Shown one piece after another: positions 1 through 7,558 of a stretch of DNA of 25,144 bases. The position numbers and the translations under genes were made by a program. The notes below the pieces were generated by a model, which saw nothing but the letters and a program-made list of their open reading frames with translations, made no database searches and was not told the DNA's origin. Source of the DNA: Candidatus Latescibacterota bacterium. Lineage in GTDB: Bacteria > Latescibacterota > MVCY01. Each line of letters starts with the position of its first letter. The first letter of the stretch is position 1. The stretch lies in NCBI GenBank assembly GCA_030629295.1, contig DAOVPH010000002.1, forward strand, positions 1-25,144. Direction: 5' to 3'.

Positions 1-148
1 AAAGATTGACACATTCGATAGAAATGTTTTTTTAGAGTGGGGCATTGCTGATGCCTTGTTCATAGACGGCAAGCAGGTAAGAACAGGACCACCACCATCC
101 TATGCGAAAATAAAGAAACTCATAACAAAAAGAGTTAAAAAGATATAG
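1..148 (+). CDS. C-terminal fragment of a protein, possibly with a thioredoxin-like YoaP-type tail
   Basis: Frame 2 is open from the window edge to a TAG at 146-148 and gives 48 residues, so the 5' part of the gene lies outside the window. The peptide has the pattern of a thioredoxin-fold C-terminus: a hydrophobic stretch (ADALFIDGKQV) followed by GPPPSYAKIKKLI and a basic tail. From memory this resembles the tail attached to some GNAT acetyltransferases (YoaP-like). That resemblance is recall, not a search result, and no catalytic residue lies in the visible part. It reads in the same direction as the E2 gene, with 78 bases between them and no evident terminator. Confidence 0.5.
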   Translation, partial: KIDTFDRNVFLEWGIADALFIDGKQVRTGPPPSYAKIKKLITKRVKKI

Positions 149-226
149 CGAGTATGCGCTCATCTTGACGATCTCTTACTGTCAGATCCAATTTGCAAAC
201 CAACACTTCTTCACTGGAGGAATTAG

Positions 227-1390
227 ATGATTACTAAAATTATAATGCCTAAGCTCGGAGAAACAATGGACGAGGGCCAGATTGGCAAATGGCTCAGGAA
301 AGAAGGCGAGAAGGTAGAAAAAGGAGAGTCCCTGTTCGAAGTCATCTCTGATAAAGCCAATTTCGAGGTGGAATCACCGTCCACCGGGGTCTTGCGAAAA
401 ATCTTAGCCGAAGAAGGTCAGGCAGTGCCGGTAACCAAGGTCGTAGGCTATATCGCAGACTCTATGGAAGAACAGCTACCCGAGGAAGTCACAACGGTCA
501 CAAAACCCTCAGAGCCGGTCTCTCCACCCTCAGAGAGGAAAAAGCGGATTAAGATCTCTCCTCTGGCCCGAAAACTTGCCGAGCAAAGGGGAATCGATGT
601 CTCTCAGATTGAAGGCAGCGGCCCAGGAGGAAGGATTACTAAGGAAGATGTAGAGAGATTTCAACCTGTTGCAAAAGCTGAAGGCGAGGGAACACCGCTG
701 TCTGGGATGCGGAAGCTTATCGCTCAACGTATGAGCCAGAGCAAAAGGGAGGCCCCTCACTACTACCTCCAGACAGAGATCGATATGTCGGACGCGGTTA
801 GATTGAGAGAAGATTTGCTCCCAGAGATGGAGAAGACCTTCTCTGTTCGTCTCTCCTACACCGACTTGATAATTAAAGCAACCGCCCTCAGCTTAGAGCA
901 GTTTTCGCTGTTAAACTCCACTTATGAGAATGAACAGATAAAATCGTTTAAACAGGCCAATACAGGGGTGGCGGTAGCCTTGGAGGAGGGATTGGTTGTG
1001 CCAGTGATAAAAGATGCCGCCCACAAAACCCTCTGGCAGATCGCCCAGGAGAGAACCCGGTTAGTCGCCCGAGCAAAGGAAGGTAAACTCACCCAGGAGG
1101 AGCTTTCCGATGGCACATTCACTATTTCTAACTTAGGCACCTTCGAGATAGACCTGTTCACCGCCATAATCAATCCCCCCCAGGTGGCGATTTTAGCTGT
1201 AGGGGCAATCAAGGAACGACCGACAGCATTGGACGGCCAGTTAGTGATTCGACAGACAATGAAAGTCAGTCTCTCTCTTGACCACCGGGTGGTAGACGGC
1301 GTCGCAGGGGCACAATTTCTCAGCTGCCTGAAAGAACTGTTGGAAAAACCCTATCTGCTCTTATTGACTCCGGGAGGTGGAAATGCTTGA
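227..1390 (+). CDS. Dihydrolipoyl acyltransferase, E2 component of a 2-oxo acid dehydrogenase complex
   Basis: This is the core acyltransferase of a pyruvate- or branched-chain-type 2-oxo acid dehydrogenase complex; it moves the acyl group from its lipoyl arm to CoA. A single lipoyl domain (residues 1-78) carries the lipoylated lysine K43 in SDKANFEV. A proline-rich linker follows, then a peripheral subunit-binding domain (about 109-145, ISPLARKLA...GGRITKEDV), then the catalytic domain with the DHRVVDG motif at 352-358 (His353, Asp357). At 387 aa it is a normal one-lipoyl-domain E2. The ATG follows a clear GGAGG at 216-220. E3 begins inside its last codons, but no E1 gene is in view, so the substrate (pyruvate, acetoin or branched-chain 2-oxo acids) cannot be fixed from this window. 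Confidence 0.93.
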   Translation: MITKIIMPKLGETMDEGQIGKWLRKEGEKVEKGESLFEVISDKANFEVESPSTGVLRKILAEEGQAVPVTKVVGYIADSMEEQLPEEVTTVTKPSEPVSPPSERKKRIKISPLARKLAEQRGIDVSQIEGSGPGGRITKEDVERFQPVAKAEGEGTPLSGMRKLIAQRMSQSKREAPHYYLQTEIDMSDAVRLREDLLPEMEKTFSVRLSYTDLIIKATALSLEQFSLLNSTYENEQIKSFKQANTGVAVALEEGLVVPVIKDAAHKTLWQIAQERTRLVARAKEGKLTQEELSDGTFTISNLGTFEIDLFTAIINPPQVAILAVGAIKERPTALDGQLVIRQTMKVSLSLDHRVVDGVAGAQFLSCLKELLEKPYLLLLTPGGGNA

Positions 1391-2825
1391 GAATAGAGCG
1401 GTCTCCAGTCCTCTCTACGACCTGATAGTGATCGGTTCGGGTCCCGGCGGCTATACTGCAGCTATTCGCGCCGCCCAGTTGGGGGCAAAAGCCGCCGTTA
1501 TTGAAAGAGGACATCTGGGAGGAACCTGTACCAATAAGGGTTGTATCCCTACTAAGGCCTTAGTGGCGGCTGTTGAGACCTTAGAGACTATAGACAGAGC
1601 TGCTGATTTTGGCATAAAGGTGCAAGACCCTGAAATCGACCTCCCCGCCTTGCAGAAACATAAGAACAAAACTGTAGAACGGCTGCGAAAAGGTATAGCA
1701 TTGCTATTTAGAAGTTATGACATAGATCTAATAAAAGGAACGGGCAAGTTTGTGGCGCAAACAGATTCAGAGACGCTATACATAGAGGTGACCAAGGATG
1801 CGGAGTGGTTGGCTCTGCAGGCCAGGCGGGCCATCATCGCTACCGGCTCGGTCCCGGCCTCTCTCCCCGGGGCAAACATAGACGGGGAAAAGATACTGAC
1901 CTCAGACCACATATTGGAGCTCTCTGAGATACCACCCTCTCTTCTGATTGTGGGGGCAGGGGCAATTGGACTGGAGTTTGCCTCCATCTTCAACGCCTTA
2001 GGCAGCGAGGTCACCCTGGTAGAGATGATGCCCCAAATCGCCCCCGGAGAGGACGCGGAGACAGCAGGACTTCTGAGGCGCTCTTTAACCAATAAAGGAA
2101 TAGAGATAAAGACAGGCGCGCGGGCGGAGGGATTTAAGATAGGCCCGGATGGTGTAGAGGTGACGGTTACCGGAGGGCAGTCTGAATCCGCGGTTTCTTC
2201 TTTTTTCTCTACAGTCCTAATTGCTGTGGGAAGAAAACCCTACCTGGGAGAACTTGGCTTGGAGCAGCTCGGTGTGGAAACTGACGGCCAACAGATAGCG
2301 GTCAACCAAAAAATGGAGACCACCCGTCCCGGAGTCTATGCTATCGGAGATGCAGTCGGGGGCACGCTACTTGCCCATGTAGCAGCAGCTGAAGGGATTG
2401 TAGCCGCCGAAAATGCCCTGGGGAAATCGTCAGAGATTGACTACCGAATCATACCCAACTGCATATATACCTGTCCTGAGATGGCCAGTGTGGGGTTGAC
2501 GCAGGCCAAAGCTAACCAGGCAGGCTATGAAGTGAAGGTGGGAAGATTTCCTTTTGCGGCCAACGGGAGAGCTTTAACCTGCAGCCAAACTGAAGGCTTG
2601 GTGAAGGTGGTGGCAGACCAGGATACCGGTGAGATTCTGGGAGTCCACATTATCGGGTCTCAGGCCACTGAACTGATTGGTCAGGCAGCAGTGGCCTTGA
2701 AGCTGGAGGCTACCATCGAAGAGTTCGACCGCATCAGTTCGGCCCACCCCACCCTCTCGGAGGCAATAATGGAGGCTGCCCTGGATGTCCGCAGAGAAGC
2801 TATAGACCTGCCCAGGAAAGGCTGA
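1383..2825 (+). CDS. lpdA: Dihydrolipoamide dehydrogenase (E3)
   Basis: This FAD-dependent enzyme reoxidises the dihydrolipoyl group of E2 and reduces NAD+. The N-terminus has the FAD-binding GSGPGG motif. The redox-active disulfide is in GGTCTNKGCIPTKAL (Cys49 and Cys54), the NAD-binding GAGAIGLEF lies mid-protein, and the catalytic His-Glu pair is in AHPTLSE (His455, Glu460). Numbering uses the ATG at 1383, giving 480 aa. A GTG two codons upstream is also in frame, but GGAGG at 1373-1377 sits five bases ahead of this ATG, which favours it. The start overlaps the E2 stop by 8 bases, so the two are probably translationally coupled. Two other Cys flank YT in CIYTCPE, where the family often has ACTYTDPE. 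Confidence 0.95.
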   Translation: MLENRAVSSPLYDLIVIGSGPGGYTAAIRAAQLGAKAAVIERGHLGGTCTNKGCIPTKALVAAVETLETIDRAADFGIKVQDPEIDLPALQKHKNKTVERLRKGIALLFRSYDIDLIKGTGKFVAQTDSETLYIEVTKDAEWLALQARRAIIATGSVPASLPGANIDGEKILTSDHILELSEIPPSLLIVGAGAIGLEFASIFNALGSEVTLVEMMPQIAPGEDAETAGLLRRSLTNKGIEIKTGARAEGFKIGPDGVEVTVTGGQSESAVSSFFSTVLIAVGRKPYLGELGLEQLGVETDGQQIAVNQKMETTRPGVYAIGDAVGGTLLAHVAAAEGIVAAENALGKSSEIDYRIIPNCIYTCPEMASVGLTQAKANQAGYEVKVGRFPFAANGRALTCSQTEGLVKVVADQDTGEILGVHIIGSQATELIGQAAVALKLEATIEEFDRISSAHPTLSEAIMEAALDVRREAIDLPRKG

Positions 2826-2836
2826 GGGGGAGAAGG

Positions 2837-2924
2837 GGTGCAGGGGTGAGAGGGAGAAAAAGCTTCTCACTTTCTACTTCGCACTTATCTCTTCCAACTT
2901 GTCCTCCTGGCCCTCCCCTGCACC
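2837..2924. repeat. Inverted repeat in the lpdA-lipB spacer
   Basis: GGTGCAGGGG at 2837-2846 is matched by its exact reverse complement CCCCTGCACC at 2915-2924, 68 bases apart. The left arm lies in a purine-rich stretch (about 2824-2860) and the right arm in a pyrimidine-rich one. A small hairpin (GAGAA/TTCTC, 2854-2868) lies between them. It may be a decayed dispersed repeat. There is no T-run placed as in a terminator. Confidence 0.35.
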
Positions 2925-2980
2925 ATAGAGGGTTGCTGCTCGTTCGGGCGCTTTTTATACAAGTCCATTAAAAACAAGCA

Positions 2981-3691
2981 ATGAAATATGACGTCCTTAA
3001 TCTGGGAATAATAGGTTATAACGAGGCTTACTCTCAACAGCAGGAACTAATAGCCAAACGGTGGCGTAACCAGATAGGCGACACCATCCTGTTGCTGGAA
3101 CATAGACCAGTGATCACTCTGGGCAAAGGAAGCCACAGAGAAAACCTGCTGGTCTCTTCTAAGAAGTTACAAGCAATGGGGATAGAGGTCGTTGAGATTG
3201 ACCGGGGAGGCGATGTCACCCTACACTCTCCAGGCCAACTGGTATGTTACCTCATCTTTGACCTCCGCCAGCAGGGCAGAGATATCCACCAATACCTCCG
3301 CAATTTGGAGGAGGTGATCATTCAACTATTGAAGGACTATGAGATTCAGGCAGAACAAATGAAGGGCTATACAGGAGTGTGGGTTAACACTCAAAGGCAC
3401 GATGATGAGAAACGAAAAACAGCGAAGCAACCCCTCCACCCTTCATCTTTTGTCTCCTCTCTCTCTTCTCATAAAAAGATAGCCTCTATTGGTATCGGGG
3501 TCAAACACTGGATCAGCTACCACGGGGTTGCTCTGAATGTAAACAACGACCTCTCTTACTTCTCTCTTATTCACCCCTGTGGTATGGCAGGTCTGCAGCT
3601 GACCTCTATGTCCAGGCTGTTAGGAGAGAAGGTTGACATAACGAACTTGACATCTCGTCTCGTCGGCCATTTCGAGAGAGTATTTCTGTAA
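2981..3691 (+). CDS. lipB: Octanoyltransferase (lipoyl-[acyl-carrier-protein]-protein transferase)
   Basis: LipB transfers octanoate from acyl carrier protein to the lipoyl-domain lysine of E2-type proteins, the first step of endogenous lipoylation. The family signature is clear: HRPVITLGKG (41-50), the substrate-site RGGDVTLHSPGQLV (75-88), the invariant lysine in KKIASIGI (165-172) and the catalytic cysteine in IHPCGMAG (Cys200). It lies 155 bases after E3 on the same strand, consistent with a lipoylation-plus-complex cluster, although LipA is not in view. Residues about 136-164 form a hydrophilic, Ser/His/Lys-rich insertion between GVWV and KKIASIG, where LipB proteins usually have only a few residues. 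The ATG at 2981 has no strong Shine-Dalgarno sequence. Confidence 0.93.
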   Translation: MKYDVLNLGIIGYNEAYSQQQELIAKRWRNQIGDTILLLEHRPVITLGKGSHRENLLVSSKKLQAMGIEVVEIDRGGDVTLHSPGQLVCYLIFDLRQQGRDIHQYLRNLEEVIIQLLKDYEIQAEQMKGYTGVWVNTQRHDDEKRKTAKQPLHPSSFVSSLSSHKKIASIGIGVKHWISYHGVALNVNNDLSYFSLIHPCGMAGLQLTSMSRLLGEKVDITNLTSRLVGHFERVFL

Positions 3692-3922
3692 GGGTTTCTT
3701 CCGGAGGTTGTTCCATCCTGTCAGCGCCTGGAGACGCCATTTTACTTTCTGTTAGGACCGGAATGGGGGAACTGATTAGTTGAATGGTGAAGAGGATAAT
3801 ATCGTAGAGACGACCCGCCGGGTCGTCTCTACCTCAAGTACCCGAATTCAGTTGGTTGGATGCAGTAAGGTGATGTGCGAGGTTTTTTTTGACAGAATCT
3901 GAATAATCACTAATGGCTTCTT
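3692..3922. other. Convergent intergenic region between lipB and the Minf_1886-family gene
   Basis: These 231 bases contain no credible gene. They hold one perfect 13-bp hairpin (listed separately) and a run of eight T at 3882-3889 without a convincing stem in front of it. Confidence 0.6.
3804..3832. repeat. Perfect 13-bp palindromic hairpin, REP-like
   Basis: GTAGAGACGACCC (3804-3816) pairs perfectly with GGGTCGTCTCTAC (3820-3832) around a GCC loop. It lies midway between two convergent genes and could serve as a bidirectional transcription stop, but no T-run follows on either strand. The GTAG...CTAC ends and the CGACCC core match a palindrome type common in large environmental bacterial genomes. 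Shorter relatives occur in this window at 6823-6845 and 7495-7510. Confidence 0.8.
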
Positions 3923-4276
3923 TTAGCTAAACTCCTCTTCCAGATCGTAGACATCTTCGAAATCTTTCAGGTTGTCTTCTTCCGTCTTTGCCATCAAAGC
4001 AGCGTCTACTAAAGCGAACACAATCCGACCGAAGTCCTCAGTGTTTGTTACCCCCCAGGATTCAAAGACAACCCTGGCCATAGGGCCGTACAACTCCTTG
4101 GCATATTGTTTGATCCCCTCCAATAGCTCTCTGGCAGTTATGTGTCGCCTAACGGGAAGTTTATTCAGAGTGTATTCTAAGGCAAGATAAACGAAAAAAT
4201 ACGCCTGCTGTTTATACCTACCACTCTCTGCAACCAGTTCTTCTATCTTCTCTGAAAGTCTCTCCTCTGAATCCAT
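3923..4276 (-). CDS. Minf_1886 family protein (conserved, function unknown)
   Basis: A 117-aa soluble protein recognised from conserved blocks: YKQQAYFFVYLALEYT near the N-terminus, HITARELLEGIKQYA and YGPMARVVFESWGV in the middle, and TEDFGRIVFALVDAALMAKTEED followed by an acidic FEDVYDLEEEF tail. These are the marks of the uncharacterised Minf_1886 family, seen in Planctomycetes, Verrucomicrobia and FCB bacteria. No catalytic motif, signal peptide or membrane segment is visible. The ATG follows AGAGG with a four-base gap. It is the last gene of the long minus-strand block, 40 bases after the lipoprotein gene. The function is unknown to me. Confidence 0.8.
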   Translation of the reverse strand: MDSEERLSEKIEELVAESGRYKQQAYFFVYLALEYTLNKLPVRRHITARELLEGIKQYAKELYGPMARVVFESWGVTNTEDFGRIVFALVDAALMAKTEEDNLKDFEDVYDLEEEFS

Positions 4277-4316
4277 TCAGCCTCTCTCGATCGTTGAATA
4301 ACAGCTACCTCTCCAA

Positions 4317-5060
4317 TCACTTCTTGCTTCTTTTGGGATCAAAAAACCACTTGGCCTCACCCACGGGCCTCTTCTGGTAAGAGAAAACCAACCGAAGAAA
4401 TTTCGTCCGCTTGCTCAACAGCCTTTTGCCAAAAAAGGTTACCCGAGGAAAATACAGATTCACAGTTCGGCGTATCTGGCTGATTTCGATGGGCAAATTG
4501 GAGTATGGCGAATAGATCTCCCTCTCTTCTGTGCTGATCTCTCCCTTCTGAACGGCTAAGGGCTCGTACATCACATCCTGGTCATCTTCCAGATATATTG
4601 TCCAGAGTTCTGGTTCGAGGGAATGCTCTGAAAAGTGAGATTGGAGCCTCAGTTCTATCCTGAATTGGTCTTCAGGGTGGTGTTTATCTTCATATTTCTT
4701 GTATGCTTCTTCGTAAGAGAGCGATTCTTCTTCACAGGTTTTCCTGACCCAGGCATTTATCATCTCTTCTCCATAAAGTGCAGCTGCGACTTTAATCAAC
4801 CCCAGGCTGTGAGGCTTTAAAAAAGGTGGCAGATTAGAATCTGAATCCTTGAATAAGGGATCAGGTATAGTGAAGTTAGCTGTCCATTGTGTCTTTACCT
4901 CTTCAAATGGTCTAATTTTTTCCGAAATCTCCAGGGTGACAATTCTCACATTAGGCAGCCCATAATAGGGTTGTCCACATTGCAAAAGGAAAAAGAACAG
5001 CGGAAGAATCGCGATATTTAAAAACCTTTTATCCAAAATAGCTTTCCGGTTGTTAACCAT
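4317..5060 (-). CDS. Probable lipoprotein or secreted protein of unknown function
   Basis: I do not recognise the family. With the ATG at 5060 the protein is 247 aa and begins with a basic n-region (NNRKAILDKR) and a hydrophobic core (FLNIAILPLFFFLLQ) ending at Cys28. This is a signal peptide with an imperfect lipobox, because LQC has Gln where Gly, Ala or Ser is usual. The rest is a soluble, charged, probably beta-rich domain. An in-frame GTG at 5099 would add 13 residues and overlap the stop of the upstream enzyme gene as GTGA, but it would give an unusually long n-region with an extra Cys, so I prefer the ATG. It reads in the same direction as its neighbours. Attachment to the outer membrane or periplasm is inference. 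Confidence 0.65.
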   Translation of the reverse strand: MVNNRKAILDKRFLNIAILPLFFFLLQCGQPYYGLPNVRIVTLEISEKIRPFEEVKTQWTANFTIPDPLFKDSDSNLPPFLKPHSLGLIKVAAALYGEEMINAWVRKTCEEESLSYEEAYKKYEDKHHPEDQFRIELRLQSHFSEHSLEPELWTIYLEDDQDVMYEPLAVQKGEISTEEREIYSPYSNLPIEISQIRRTVNLYFPRVTFFGKRLLSKRTKFLRLVFSYQKRPVGEAKWFFDPKRSKK

Positions 5061-5095
5061 TAGCTTACAAAAATAAGATGTGCGAAAAAGGAGTA

Positions 5096-6088
5096 TCACC
5101 CTTTGTATTCTCGGCTTTCATCTCCTACAGGATTTAATAGGGTGCCAATACTTTCGACCTCGGCTTCTACGACATCGCCGGGCTTTAGAAATTCCCCCCG
5201 AGGAGCACCAGTCCCCGAGGGAGTGCCAGTAGCAATTATGTCTCCTGTCTCCAGAGTCATTATCTGAGAGATAAATTCGACGACCTCTGAGACAGGAAAC
5301 AGCATATTCGCAGTATTGGAATCCTGTTTTACCTCTCCGTTGACCTTCAGTCGGATACAGAGGTTCTGCACATCTTCAATTTGATCTTTCAAGGCAATAC
5401 AGGGGCCACAGGGGGCAAAGGTGTCCATACACTTTCCGTGAAACCAATCAAAGAAGGGATCCCACTCCCGAGATTCTCGCCCTTTCTTCAGTTCCAGTTC
5501 CCTGGCGGAGATGTCGTTGAAAACGGTATAGCCTGCTATATGATGCTCAGCTTGCTCTTTCGAGATGTATTTCCCTGATCTCCCAATTACTACCGCCAAT
5601 TCTACCTCCCAGTCGATATCTCTCCAAACCTTAGGAAGCAAGATCTGCTCTTTGTGGCCTATAAGAGTAGTAGTAGGCGGTTTCATAAATACCCAAGGGG
5701 TGGTTTGTTCTCTCCTTACCTGCTTCCAACCCGACTCCGTTATGTGTTCTACATAGTTTCCGGCCAGGCAGAGTATCTTGGGCGGTCGAGGAACAGGCGG
5801 GTGAAACCTGACCTCCTGGGAAGAGAAAATAATCTCCTCTGCCAAAGGACTAGAGACTTCTGTGCCTGATAAGATATCTTCTAAGAATTCAGCCACTTTT
5901 CGGGCTGCTGTTATTGCCTGTTCTCCCAGTTCCAAAAACTGTAGCATATTCAGCTGTCTTTCAAAGGACGTCAGTTTACCTACCTTTTGGGCATACAGGG
6001 CATACCCTCTGTTCAGATCTGTCAGCTTCTGCCCTGAATACAGACATAGCCTCTCTTTGCCTTTTGCTTCAACTGTAGCCAGTCGCAT
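5096..6088 (-). CDS. Fumarylacetoacetate hydrolase family protein
   Basis: 330 aa from the ATG at 6088, which has AAAGG just upstream; a GTG two codons earlier lies inside that Shine-Dalgarno sequence and is less likely. The C-terminal two thirds is an FAH domain. LCLAGNYVEHITESG opens it, the metal-binding acidic residues are in DWEVELAVVIG (Glu161, Glu163) and YTVFNDISARE (Asp192), and ATGTPSGTG is near the end. The first 90 or so residues form the usual N-terminal FAH extension. Relatives cleave C-C bonds in acylpyruvates, fumarylpyruvate or catechol-pathway diketo acids, or decarboxylate oxaloacetate. The substrate cannot be told from the sequence, and no aromatic-degradation genes are nearby. 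Confidence 0.88.
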   Translation of the reverse strand: MRLATVEAKGKERLCLYSGQKLTDLNRGYALYAQKVGKLTSFERQLNMLQFLELGEQAITAARKVAEFLEDILSGTEVSSPLAEEIIFSSQEVRFHPPVPRPPKILCLAGNYVEHITESGWKQVRREQTTPWVFMKPPTTTLIGHKEQILLPKVWRDIDWEVELAVVIGRSGKYISKEQAEHHIAGYTVFNDISARELELKKGRESREWDPFFDWFHGKCMDTFAPCGPCIALKDQIEDVQNLCIRLKVNGEVKQDSNTANMLFPVSEVVEFISQIMTLETGDIIATGTPSGTGAPRGEFLKPGDVVEAEVESIGTLLNPVGDESREYKG

Positions 6089-6165
6089 ATTCACCTTTCG
6101 TTTAGCTGTCTTGTTTCATTAAAAGCTAAAGGACATCTTCTCCCCTACCCTACTACAACTCTGCC

Positions 6166-6798
6166 CTATTCCTTCAGACTGCTTGCCTTGTATATCCTCT
6201 CCTCAGTGATTATCCATTCCACTCTCATATCCTGGGGGTTAGGTTCAATTCGATCCACTATCTGAAACTGATAGGCCAGAGCAACTGGAGAAGGCAAGCA
6301 GGAAAAAACAGCAAGTTCGGATAAGAAACGGTCGTAAAATCCTCCTCCCATACCTATCCGGTTGCCCTGGAGGTCAAATGCCACCCCAGGTAGGATAACT
6401 AAATCAATAAGCTTCAGGTCGATGGACCTCAGGCACTCTTGCTTTGGCTCTCTCAAACCCGAAGGTTTCTCTTCTAACTCTTCAAGACTTTCCATCTGTG
6501 AACAGCTGACCGTTCTCCTTTCAAAATCAGTGACCGGCACTACGACCCGTTTTCCTTCTTCCAGGGCCTGTTTAATTAGGCCGTGAGTATCCACCTCTCC
6601 CAGCTTAGGCAATGACACGTAGCAGTGGATTACCTTAGCTCTTCTATACAAGGGAAAGCTTAGCAGTTTATCTATGATGAACCCGCTTTTCTGCCGAATT
6701 TGGTCTTTGGACAAACCCTTTCGCTGAGCCAGAAGATTTTGTCTTATCTCGCTCTTTTCGTCTTCTAAGAGCTTAGCTCCACTAGGAACCTCAGCCAT
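6166..6798 (-). CDS. 5-formyltetrahydrofolate cyclo-ligase
   Basis: This ATP-dependent enzyme (MTHFS) converts 5-formyltetrahydrofolate to 5,10-methenyltetrahydrofolate and returns it to the one-carbon pool. The 210-aa product has the family layout: an N-terminal basic helix (KSEIRQNLLAQRKGLS), YVSLPKLGEVDTHGLI (60-75), VVVPV (85-89), DLVILPGVAFDLQGNRIG and the diagnostic GMGGGFYDR (149-157). The ATG at 6798 is preceded by a purine-rich GGGAAAGGA. It is co-directional with its neighbours. I saw no 6S RNA structure beside it, although that RNA often neighbours this gene in proteobacteria. Confidence 0.93.
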   Translation of the reverse strand: MAEVPSGAKLLEDEKSEIRQNLLAQRKGLSKDQIRQKSGFIIDKLLSFPLYRRAKVIHCYVSLPKLGEVDTHGLIKQALEEGKRVVVPVTDFERRTVSCSQMESLEELEEKPSGLREPKQECLRSIDLKLIDLVILPGVAFDLQGNRIGMGGGFYDRFLSELAVFSCLPSPVALAYQFQIVDRIEPNPQDMRVEWIITEERIYKASSLKE

Positions 6799-6822
6799 AG
6801 TCCTTTCCCTCTAAGTTAAGCC

Positions 6823-6845
6823 TGTAGGGCGAAGCCATATCTACA
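6823..6845. repeat. Small GTAG-type palindromic repeat
   Basis: TGTAG (6823-6827) pairs with CTACA (6841-6845), and an inner GGC-GAA-GCC hairpin lies between them. The outer GTAG/CTAC and inner GCGA core resemble the larger palindrome at 3804-3832. It sits in the 79-base gap between the cyclo-ligase and NYN genes. Confidence 0.5.
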
Positions 6846-6877
6846 AATCCAATGATTTGATGGCCTGCTATCGTTTT

Positions 6878-7402
6878 TTAACTGCTTTTCACCCGTTGCT
6901 TGAGGGTCGTCTTATATTTTCTGAGGGCGCTGAGACTTTTGGAGTCCAGGGCTTTAAATATGGGAACCTTCCCGTAAGCTTTTGAACTATCAACTCTTGA
7001 GGTTGCTTTGGTCTGTGGCCCGTTCTCAAGGAAATCGAAGTTGTTCAGATGTTTGGCTCCCAATTTCTGAACCGCCTTTCCTAACCTTTGGTCAGCAGTT
7101 ACTACCCTAACTGAACCCTTGCGCATTTTCTGTCTAACTAAGGCTTTTATGGCCGAAGCTGCATTCTGCTTTTCTCTGGTAAAGAAGACTTTAACTTCGG
7201 AGATTTTCCCTGTCTTCTCGTAAGTGGATGCAAGGGATGCGTCGAAGACGACACTCACTGCCTTACCGCTGACCTTTCGGTAGCCTTCAAGTTTGCGGAT
7301 CAGCTCATCTCTGGCCTCCTCTGGCTGATCAGAAGAAACCAGCTTAGAGAACTGCGGCACAGCCAAAAGCATATAATGACCGTCAACTAATATCTCTTCC
7401 AA
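6878..7402 (-). CDS. YacP-like NYN domain protein with altered active-site residues
   Basis: A PIN-like NYN-fold protein related to Bacillus YacP/Rae1, a ribosome-associated endoribonuclease. I chose the TTG at 7402 (174 aa) because AAAGGAG lies eight bases upstream and the fold's first strand (EEILVDGHY) begins at once; a farther TTG at 7456 has no such support. Conserved features are VDG (Asp7), VVFDA (Asp54), EVKVFFTREK and VRVVTAD (Asp104). Against the YacP pattern as I recall it, DGYN has become DGHY, and the acidic TADxxIE segment after FTKE reads NAASAIK. The basic C-terminal tail of about 45 residues (Lys/Arg/Ser-rich) suggests RNA or ribosome binding. Some catalytic residues may therefore be missing; activity is uncertain. 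Confidence 0.8.
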   Translation of the reverse strand: MEEILVDGHYMLLAVPQFSKLVSSDQPEEARDELIRKLEGYRKVSGKAVSVVFDASLASTYEKTGKISEVKVFFTREKQNAASAIKALVRQKMRKGSVRVVTADQRLGKAVQKLGAKHLNNFDFLENGPQTKATSRVDSSKAYGKVPIFKALDSKSLSALRKYKTTLKQRVKSS

Positions 7403-7494
7403 CTTACCTACTCCTTTCCTTAAATGCTTGTGTGAGTTAAGACTACAATTATGCAAGATTACTACGGTGACTTCAGACCTCCTCCAGGGGATGA

Positions 7495-7510
7495 CCGGTC
7501 GCCCTACCGG
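7495..7510. repeat. Short hairpin related to the GTAG palindromes
   Basis: CCGGT (7495-7499) and ACCGG (7506-7510) flank CGCCCT. On the minus strand it reads GGTAGGGCGACC, which shares the GTAG-GCGACC core with the repeat at 3804-3832. It lies between coaD and the NYN gene; the stem is short and could be chance. Confidence 0.35.
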
Positions 7511-7558
7511 GGAATTGTTGCCGAATCAAATGTCACAATCATTGCAGCAAACCGTCCC

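Noticed and set aside
1377..1382. GTG at 1377 as the start of lpdA
   Set aside because: It overlaps the Shine-Dalgarno sequence GGAGG itself, which is ideally spaced for the ATG at 1383.
3875..3895. T-run at 3882-3889 as an intrinsic terminator
   Set aside because: No stable GC-rich stem precedes it on the plus strand, and on the minus strand it is an A-run, so it does not fit the standard structure.
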